Below, one piece after another: positions 63,071 through 64,000 of a stretch of DNA of 64,000 nucleotides. Numbering within the stretch: the stretch's first letter is position 1; each line of letters begins with the position of its first letter. The position numbers and the translations under genes were made by a program. The notes under the pieces were generated by a model that did no database searches, was not told the origin of the DNA, and saw only the letters and a list, made by a program, of their open reading frames with translations. The stretch is from DATGKG01 sp963851325 (lineage in GTDB: Bacteria > Desulfobacterota > Binatia > Binatales > Binataceae), in assembly GCA_963851325.1 (NCBI GenBank), contig CAWKOR010000001.1:2666001-2730000 (forward strand), given 5' to 3'.

Positions 63071-63946
63071 ATGGAACTCGGAAAAGTTGGATTGTGGTTT
63101 TTCCTCGATGCGATGACTGCGCCGCAAAGCGCGGAGTTCGCGCAAAAGGTCGAAAAACTCGGCTACCAAACCCTCTGGATTCCCGAGGCGGTCGGCCGCG
63201 AACCATTTCCCCATGCGGCTTATCTGCTCGACAAGACCAGCCGCCTCAACATCGCCACCGGCATCGCCAATATTTATGGACGCGACCCGATTACGATGTC
63301 GGCCGCTTCCAAGACGGTGGCGGAGCTCTCCGGCGGACGCTTTCTGCTTGGAATCGGCGTAAGTCACAAGCCGCTGGTCAGCAATCTGCGCGGGCACAGC
63401 TATGACAAGCCCTACTCCTACATGAAGGAGTATCTGCCCAAGATGAAGAGTGCCCTCTATCAGGCGCCCGCGCCCAAGGAGCCGGTGCCGGTGGTGCTGG
63501 CCGCGCTGCATCCCAAAATGCTCGCGCTCTGCGCCGCCGAGACACAGGGGACGCATACCTACTTCGTGCCGCCGGAGCATACCGCCAAGGTCCGCGCGCA
63601 AATCGGTCCGAAGCCGTGGATCTGCGTCGAGCAGAAGGTCATCCTCGACACCGACGCCAGCAAGGCTCGCACCGCCGCGCGCCACTTCATGAAGACCTAC
63701 GTGCCGCGGCTGCCCAACTACACCAACAACCTCAAGAACCTGGGGTGGAAGGACGAGGAGTTCGAGAACGGATGCAGCGATCGGCTGGTCGATGCGATCG
63801 TAGCGTGGGGCACCGAGACCCAAATCAACGATCGCATCCAGGCGCATTTCAAAGCGGGCGCCACCCACGTCTGCATCCAGCCACTGCGCACCGACATGGC
63901 GAACTTGCCTGATGAACGTGCGATGGAAGCATTGGCGCCGAAATAA
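63071..63946 (+). CDS. LLM-class flavin/F420-dependent oxidoreductase
   Basis: A 291-residue luciferase-like protein of the shorter TIGR03620-like group. MELGKVGLWFFLDAMTAPQS and LWIPEAVGREPFPHAAYLLD begin the barrel, LNIATGIANIYGRDPITMSA and GRFLLGIGVSHKPLVSNLRG follow, and GATHVCIQPLRTD closes it. The SHKPLV variant replaces the usual SGW loop, so cofactor contacts may differ from the neighbour. AGGGA precedes ATG 63071. The window ends 54 bases after the stop. Confidence 0.88.
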   Translation: MELGKVGLWFFLDAMTAPQSAEFAQKVEKLGYQTLWIPEAVGREPFPHAAYLLDKTSRLNIATGIANIYGRDPITMSAASKTVAELSGGRFLLGIGVSHKPLVSNLRGHSYDKPYSYMKEYLPKMKSALYQAPAPKEPVPVVLAALHPKMLALCAAETQGTHTYFVPPEHTAKVRAQIGPKPWICVEQKVILDTDASKARTAARHFMKTYVPRLPNYTNNLKNLGWKDEEFENGCSDRLVDAIVAWGTETQINDRIQAHFKAGATHVCIQPLRTDMANLPDERAMEALAPK

Positions 63947-64000
63947 GCTCCTACCGTTTGGAAAATCGTAAATTTTGCGAAAGTCGACCGCGCTCCGATA

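Overview
Taxonomy. This is high-GC DNA with dense bacterial genes on both strands, many short intergenic gaps and frequent ATGA or GTGA overlaps. The mix of two and a half CaiB/BaiF CoA-transferases, two amidohydrolases, an N-acyl-D-amino-acid deacylase-like protein, two cytochromes P450, three luciferase-like flavin oxidoreductases and two crotonases recalls metabolically versatile uncultured soil bacteria of the Binatota/Desulfobacterota type. That assignment is inference from gene content; there is no rRNA, tRNA or other phylogenetic marker in the window. I see no CRISPR array, prophage, intact insertion sequence or origin.

Layout. 1-11 kb is a catabolic cluster: CoA-transferases, alpha/beta hydrolase, tandem-EthD protein, quinone oxidoreductase, acyl-CoA dehydrogenase-like flavoprotein, D-aminoacylase-like protein, a BrkB membrane protein and a COG2159-type amidohydrolase. 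11-15.6 kb holds a large pyruvate:ferredoxin oxidoreductase gene (nifJ) overlapping a dihydroorotate-dehydrogenase-like gene. 15.7-23.1 kb has a VOC protein, a hydrolase, an AraC regulator, a GFA protein, a NarL-type two-component pair with a broken kinase frame, an ABC ATPase and two exported proteins. 23.3-31.5 kb has a cyclase-family protein, pcp, a rhodanese, a frame-shifted pyrD, and a tightly packed plus-strand run of thyX, DUF309, uracil-DNA glycosylase, MoxR ATPase and VWA protein. 31.5-37.8 kb is a minus-strand housekeeping block (MscS channel with a cyclic-nucleotide domain, glycosyltransferase-like protein, rdgB, ddl, guaB). 38-52.3 kb mixes lipid/CoA metabolism (crotonase, FAD oxidoreductase, CoA-transferase, fabI, gloB) with an FtsB-like protein, an MFS/HemJ-like pair, a solitary higA and two tandem paralogous lipoproteins. 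52.3-54.9 kb is a decaying, duplicated zone with gene remnants. 54.4-64 kb has a GNAT protein, an MFS transporter, two P450s led by an autoregulated-looking tetR, a crotonase, a histidine phosphatase and two more luciferase-like oxidoreductases.

How it fits together. CoA ligation/transfer, beta-oxidation-like steps, ring or ether oxygenation and hydrolysis are all represented, so the cell probably degrades varied organic acids or aromatic/terpenoid compounds; substrates cannot be read from the sequence. The less expected items are a self-contained 33-codon lysine-rich micro-gene at 41.5 kb with its own promoter and terminator, two dispersed repeat families (a TGGGTTTGTTTT element at 24.4 and 45.5 kb; a TTCGCGAA-centred palindrome at 36.1, 36.25 and 47.56 kb), tandem terminators just before guaB, a hydrolase lacking its nucleophile, and two single-base frameshifts.
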